DNA from: JADJEK01 sp052034255
Lineage (GTDB): Bacteria > Planctomycetota > B15-G4 > JADJEK01
Direction: 5' to 3'
Length of the DNA stretch: 64,000 nucleotides
NCBI GenBank assembly: GCA_052034255.1
Contig: JBPOIU010000005.1
Location: 11,924 to 75,923, forward strand
Both the position numbers and the translations under genes were made by a program. Below are positions 60,121 to 64,000 of the stretch, one piece after another; positions within the stretch are counted from its first letter, which is position 1, and each line of letters begins with the position of its first letter. A model generated the notes under the pieces. That model worked only from the letters and a program-made list of their open reading frames with translations. It was not told the DNA's origin and searched no databases.

Positions 60121-61761
60121 ATGGCGATGGCGGGAGCGAAATCGAATCGGCGAGCGGTCGCGGCAACCGTGTTGTTGCTCGGCATGCCGGCTCTCGGATT
60201 CCTGTACGGCCGCCCGGGGCGCCTCCCCCCCGCCGACCTGCGCTTCGTCCTACCGAAGGACGTCGCGACGCTCGACCCGCATCAAGCGTCGTCGTTCGCC
60301 GACGGGATGATGATCGGCGCGTTGTTCGAAGGGCTGTGCCGACTCGATCCCGACACGCTGCAACCCGTCGCGGGCGTCGCCGAGCGTTACGACGTCGATG
60401 CGGACGGGCTCGGCTACACGTTCCACCTGCGTGCGAGCGCCCAGTGGAGCGACGGCACACCACTCGTCGCCAGCGACTTCGTGCGCTCGTGGGCGCGGGC
60501 GCTCGCCCCGGAGACGGGATGTCCGAACCGTGGCTTGTTCCGTCCGCTCGGAGACGGCGCGGGAGTCAGTGCTCCAGATGCGCGCACATTGCGCGTGCGC
60601 CTCGTCGAGCGCGCGCCTTGGTTCCCCGCGCTCACCGCGCACTTCGCATTCTCGCCGGTCCCGGTCGAGCGGATCGCGACGCACGGCGACGCTTGGTCGT
60701 TGCCGGCGACACACGTCGGCAACGGACCGTACCGGCTCGAGCTCCGGCGGCTGCGCGACCGGATCCGGATCGCGAAGAACCCCTATTGGCATGGCAAGGA
60801 CGGAGTCGCACTCGACGTCATCGACGCGTACACGGTGGACCAAGCCTCGACCGCGCTGAACCTGTTCCTGACGGGACAGGTCGATTGGGTCAACCGCATC
60901 CCCCCGCTCGCGATCACGGCTCTCGAGGGCGAACCCGAGCTGTCGAAGCACCCGTTCCTCGCGACGAACATCCTGCGCTTCAACGTCACCCGCGATGTGT
61001 TCAAGGACGTGCGCGTGCGACGAGCGTTCGACCGTGCGGTCGATCGCGGGACGCTGTGTGCTCGCGTGTATCGCGAGGGTGAGCGCCCCACCCGCCACTT
61101 CGTCCCCGCGCAGTTGCGGGGCGAAGTCGACGACGCAACGACTCCGCTCATCAGCGACGACGCGTCGGCGGACATGAACGCGCGGTCGGAGTCGCGCGCG
61201 ACGAACGAGCACGCCGACCTTCGACCATCCGCGGACGCCCGTCGATTGCTGGCGGAAGCCGGCTTTCCCGCGGGTCACGGGTTTCCCGAAGTGGAGTTGT
61301 TGTTCACCGCCGACGAGTCCGTGCGCCGCGTGGCCGAAGCGATGGCCGATCGCTGGCGCGAGGTGCTCGGTGTGAAGGTCCGCATCCAGCCGCAGGAGAG
61401 CAAGGTCTTCCTCGATTCGATGCGGTCGCTGCGTTACGACGTGTGCCTCGGCAGTTGGACTGCGGATTTCCTCGATCCGACGACGTTCCTCGACGTGTTC
61501 CGCGCGGACTCGTCGAACAACCGCACCGGCTGGAAGGACCCCGCGTACGACGCGATGCTCGACGAGGCGGCGAAACTCGTCGATGCGTCGGAACGCCTCG
61601 CCTTGCTCGTGCGAGCGGAGCGCTATCTGCTCGAGCAGGGCCCGTTCGCGCCGGTCGCGAATCGCGGTCAGGCGAATCTCGTCGCCCCACGCGTGCGCGG
61701 CTTCACGGCGAACCCGCTCGATCTCCATCCTCTGGATCGCCTGTCGGTCGTGCGCGAATGA
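60121..61761 (+). CDS. oppA: Peptide ABC transporter substrate-binding protein (OppA family)
   Basis: This 546-residue exported protein has a hydrophobic signal (AVAATVLLLGMPALGFLYG) without a clear lipobox. The SBP_bac_5 fold is shown by FVLPKDVATLDPHQASSF, GLCRLDPDTLQPVAGVAERY, YTFHLRASAQWSDGTPLVASDFVRSW, GNGPYRLEL and the C-terminal YDVCLGSWTADFLDPTTFLD, all typical of oligopeptide binders. The ATG at 60121 is preferred over the longer frame, which is the upstream secretin. Its stop overlaps oppB by 4 bp. Confidence 0.9.
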   Translation: MAMAGAKSNRRAVAATVLLLGMPALGFLYGRPGRLPPADLRFVLPKDVATLDPHQASSFADGMMIGALFEGLCRLDPDTLQPVAGVAERYDVDADGLGYTFHLRASAQWSDGTPLVASDFVRSWARALAPETGCPNRGLFRPLGDGAGVSAPDARTLRVRLVERAPWFPALTAHFAFSPVPVERIATHGDAWSLPATHVGNGPYRLELRRLRDRIRIAKNPYWHGKDGVALDVIDAYTVDQASTALNLFLTGQVDWVNRIPPLAITALEGEPELSKHPFLATNILRFNVTRDVFKDVRVRRAFDRAVDRGTLCARVYREGERPTRHFVPAQLRGEVDDATTPLISDDASADMNARSESRATNEHADLRPSADARRLLAEAGFPAGHGFPEVELLFTADESVRRVAEAMADRWREVLGVKVRIQPQESKVFLDSMRSLRYDVCLGSWTADFLDPTTFLDVFRADSSNNRTGWKDPAYDAMLDEAAKLVDASERLALLVRAERYLLEQGPFAPVANRGQANLVAPRVRGFTANPLDLHPLDRLSVVRE

Positions 61762-62678
61762 TCCCGTATCTGCTGCGCAAGCTCCTCACGATCGCGCTGT
61801 TGCTCGTCGCCGTCTTCACGGCGTCGTTCTTCCTGATCCGCCTCGCGCCCGGCGGGCCATTCGACGAGGACCGGCAACTCCAGCCGGAGATCCAGCGCGC
61901 GATCGAGTCGAAGTTCCGGCTCGATCAGCCGCTCGGCACGCAGTACCGCGAGTACTTCACGGACGTGTTCCTGCGCGGCGATCTGCGGCCGTCGTTCTCG
62001 TACCGCAACACGTCGGTCAACCAGATCATCGCGGAGACGTTTCCGCGCTCGGCGGCGCTGGGGTCCGCGGCGCTGTTCGTCGCGCTCCTGCTCGGGATTC
62101 CGGCGGGCGTGTTCGCCGCCGCGCGTCGGGGCAAGGCGGCCGATGCGGCGCTGTCGATCGTGTTCGCGCTCGGGCTCGCGGTGCCGAACTTCGTGCTGGC
62201 GACGGCCCTGGTCCTGGTCTTCGGCTTCGGCTTGGAGTGGTTCCCAGTGGCCGGTTTCGACACGCTGCGCCACCTGGTGCTGCCGGCATTGGCGCTCGGA
62301 ATCCCGCTGGCTGCGGGTGCTGCGCGACTCGTCCGCGCGGGAATGCTCGACGCGATGGACACGGCATTCGTGCGCACGGCCACGGCGAAAGGTCTGTCGC
62401 GTCGCCGAGTGCTGCTCGGCCACGCTCTGCGCGCGGGCTTGACACCGCTAGTGACCTGGCTCGGCCCGGCGACGGCGGCGGTGCTGACGGGCTCGCTCGT
62501 GGTCGAGCAGATCTTCGCGATCCCAGGCATGGGCTCGTTCTTCGTCACGAGCGTGCAGAATCGCGACTACACGCTCGCGTCCGGGGTGCTGCTGCTCTAC
62601 TTCGGGCTGGTCGCGGTGCTGAATGCGGCGATCGACATCGCACTGCACGGACTCGATCCGCGTGTGGAGCTGCGATGA
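61758..62678 (+). CDS. oppB: Peptide ABC transporter permease (OppB/DppB family)
   Basis: This 306-residue integral membrane protein has six predicted helices and starts MIPYLLRKLLTIALLL. The N-terminal pattern FFLIRLAPGGPFD is diagnostic of OppB/DppB. The EAA loop is represented by FVRTATAKGLSRRRVLLGHALR, contacting the ATPase. EQIFAIPGMGSFFVTSVQNRDY follows. It overlaps both neighbours by 4 bp (ATGA), making an oppA-oppB-oppC unit. Confidence 0.93.
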   Translation: MIPYLLRKLLTIALLLVAVFTASFFLIRLAPGGPFDEDRQLQPEIQRAIESKFRLDQPLGTQYREYFTDVFLRGDLRPSFSYRNTSVNQIIAETFPRSAALGSAALFVALLLGIPAGVFAAARRGKAADAALSIVFALGLAVPNFVLATALVLVFGFGLEWFPVAGFDTLRHLVLPALALGIPLAAGAARLVRAGMLDAMDTAFVRTATAKGLSRRRVLLGHALRAGLTPLVTWLGPATAAVLTGSLVVEQIFAIPGMGSFFVTSVQNRDYTLASGVLLLYFGLVAVLNAAIDIALHGLDPRVELR

Positions 62679-63532
62679 ACGCGGTCCAGCGAGCGGGCCG
62701 AATCGCGGCCATCACGTTGGCGGTCCTCGCGGCGGTCGCGCTGCTGGCTCCGGTGCTGCCACTGCGCGATCCGGGTAGTCAGAACCTCCAGGAGCAACTC
62801 CAAGCTCCGTCCGCGGTGCATTGGTTCGGCACCGACAGCTTGGGCCGGGACGTGTTCGCGAGAACGGTCTTCGGCGTGCGGGCGTCCTGCGCGATCGGCT
62901 TGCTCGCGGCGGCCGTGACGTTGGTGATCGGCGTGACGGTCGGAGCGATCGCGGGCTATTGCGGTAGGCGGACCGATGCGCTGTTGATGCGCGTGGTCGA
63001 CTTCCTCTACGGCATCCCGTTCATCTGTTTGGTGATCTTCGTACTGGCGGTGTTGCGCGATCACGAGCCGGCGCTGCGAGCGCACGGCATCGACCGCGGA
63101 GCGATCCTATTCCTGGCGGTGGGCGCGACGACGTGGTTGACGATGGCGCGCCTGGTCCGCAACGAGGTGGCTCGCCTGTCGCAACTGCCCTTCGTCGAAG
63201 CGGCGAGGGCGTTGGGAGCGAGCCCGACTCGAATTCTCGTCCGTCACGTCGTCACGAACACGGCCGGGGTCATCCTGGTCGCGCTGACGCTGACGGTGCC
63301 GTCGATCTTGTTGTACGAGGCGTTCCTGAGCTTCCTGGGCTTGGGCCTCGAACCGCCGTCCGTGTCGTTGGGGTTGTTGGCGGCGGAGGGTGCGAGCGCA
63401 CTGTCTCCTTTGACGAATCCCTGGTGGCTCATCGTGTTCCCAGGAGGGGTGTTGGCCATCCTCCTCCTGGCGCTGAGCGTCCTGGGCGACGGCCTGCGAG
63501 AACGCCTGGACGCGAGAACGACGAAACGCTGA
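62675..63532 (+). CDS. oppC: Peptide ABC transporter permease (OppC/DppC family)
   Basis: This 285-residue protein is the second permease. HWFGTDSLGRDVFARTVFGVR is the OppC/DppC signature, and FVEAARALGASPTRILVRHV is the EAA loop. SFLGLGLEPPSVSLG near the C-terminus completes the family pattern. It overlaps oppB by 4 bp. No ATPase (oppD, oppF) follows within the window, which continues as repeats and non-coding DNA. Confidence 0.93.
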   Translation: MNAVQRAGRIAAITLAVLAAVALLAPVLPLRDPGSQNLQEQLQAPSAVHWFGTDSLGRDVFARTVFGVRASCAIGLLAAAVTLVIGVTVGAIAGYCGRRTDALLMRVVDFLYGIPFICLVIFVLAVLRDHEPALRAHGIDRGAILFLAVGATTWLTMARLVRNEVARLSQLPFVEAARALGASPTRILVRHVVTNTAGVILVALTLTVPSILLYEAFLSFLGLGLEPPSVSLGLLAAEGASALSPLTNPWWLIVFPGGVLAILLLALSVLGDGLRERLDARTTKR

Positions 63533-63543
63533 TCCAGCAGATC

Positions 63544-63669
63544 GGGGACAGACCCGCCTCCGTCCCCGTCGCCGCTCGTCGTCGTCGGGGGACACATCGG
63601 GGACAGACCCGCCTCCGTCCCCGTCATGCGCCGTCGTTGTCGGGGGACAGGTGCGCCTCCGTCCCCGTC
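63544..63669. repeat. Three direct copies of a 27-nt GGGGAC...GTCCCC hairpin repeat
   Basis: Copies lie at 63544-63570 and 63599-63625 (identical) and 63643-63669 (variant with GGTG replacing GACC). Each contains GGGGAC and GTCCCC, which can pair as a 6-bp stem around a 12-nt loop. A further partial copy (GGGGGACAC) lies at about 63587. The spacing is unequal (55 and 44 nt), and the copies are flanked by GTCGTCGTCG-like short repeats. Confidence 0.7.
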
Positions 63670-63670
63670 A

Positions 63671-63976
63671 GTGCACCCAACCCACGGTCCGAAGCGACCA
63701 AAGGGTCGCGTCGGCTCCTTTCACTCACACAGAACGCGGGCGGAGCCCGCGAATTCCCCACGAAGGCAAGCGGCCGCTCGCCGGCCGCATCCCCAAAAGG
63801 AAGTCCACGCTGCACCAGGGTCGAGCCCACGAGTAAGAAACGCGGCGCGCCCCTGCCCGTCCCGAAATCGACCGACGCCCTCCGCGCGACGGCCCCCTCG
63901 CCATCGCGCGTCGCGCCCGCGCGCGGCATTCCTATGGAGGACGGGCACTAGGGCGCACGGGGGACCTCCCCCCGCC
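63671..63976. other. No supported gene downstream of oppC
   Basis: Short open frames on both strands are present but have no recognisable family, no ribosome-binding site and basic/Pro-rich compositions typical of non-coding GC-rich DNA. A GCGGCCGCTCGCCGGCCGC hairpin lies near 63770. Confidence 0.5.
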
Positions 63977-64000
63977 GTCGTCGGCCAGCTGGCCGACGAC
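63977..64000. repeat. Perfect 24-bp palindrome at the right edge
   Basis: GTCGTCGGCCAG at 63977-63988 is followed directly by its reverse complement. It may continue past the window. It could be a terminator hairpin or a recognition site for a dimeric protein. Confidence 0.5.

Noticed and set aside
57514..61761. A true secretin-SBP fusion protein
   Set aside because: A perfect intrinsic terminator and a fresh promoter-like element with a signal peptide lie between the two parts, and the two functions belong in different compartments; a lost stop is more likely.
63544..63669. Possible CRISPR array
   Set aside because: Only three copies with unequal spacing, each repeat itself a hairpin with no spacer-like unique sequences of constant length, and no cas genes.
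63624..63951. Short open frames on both strands at the right end
   Set aside because: They overlap each other, have no ribosome-binding sites, no recognisable domains and compositions typical of non-coding GC-rich sequence.

Overview
The window is high-GC bacterial DNA packed with genes, read from both strands. It most likely comes from a member of the Planctomycetota. That is an inference from the combination of a Ser/Thr kinase with a DWG (not DFG) motif fused to an FGE-sulfatase-like domain, tandem ExbD genes next to large exported TPR proteins, and lipoprotein secretins beside a divergent PilM/N/O/P-like set. No rRNA, tRNA, transposase or CRISPR array was found, so the taxon cannot be fixed from the window alone.

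Layout. 1-5.4 kb (minus): a tightly coupled operon of the three glycolate oxidase subunits (glcD, glcE, glcF) followed by an M61 aminopeptidase cut by the window edge. 5.6-8.3 kb: aconitase. 8.3-9.1 kb: an 805-bp gene-free region with two nested hairpins. 9.1-10.1 kb: a ThiF/MoeB-type adenylyltransferase. 10.1-14.5 kb: two exported proteins of unknown function. 14.5-14.9 kb: a repeat-rich intergenic region. 14.9-22.3 kb (minus): a housekeeping operon, rny - ymdB - ispA - dxs - nadK - truD. 22.4-25.6 kb: three coupled envelope proteins of unknown role. 25.7-30.2 kb: pabB, xerC, a PLP-dependent serine/threonine dehydratase and a PAP2-type membrane protein. 30.3-42 kb: glycogen phosphorylase, an exported TPR protein, the kinase-FGE fusion, a polytopic membrane TPR protein, mtaB and a family-4 uracil-DNA glycosylase.

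42-60 kb (plus) is the most interesting part. In order it holds a PilM-PilN fusion, a PilO-like protein, a PilP-position protein with an FN3-like region, a lipoprotein secretin, two exported TPR proteins, ExbB, three ExbD proteins (two sharing a 101-nt identical block), a lipoprotein of the sulfatase/alkaline phosphatase superfamily with a C-terminal TPR-like region, and a second, paralogous lipoprotein secretin. Together these look like one envelope-spanning, proton-motive-force-driven secretin machine that matches no textbook type IV pilus or type II secretion operon. 60.1-63.5 kb: an Opp-type peptide importer (SBP and two permeases, no ATPase). 63.5-64 kb: repeats and no convincing gene.

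Expression signals are unusually legible. Four genes have a -10-like hexamer exactly 6 nt before the start codon, which predicts leaderless mRNAs. Four close sigma-70 promoters with 17-bp spacers are visible. Long hairpins, several belonging to repeat families, close many transcription units. The second secretin reads in frame through a perfect terminator into the downstream SBP, pointing to a frameshift or a lost stop codon.
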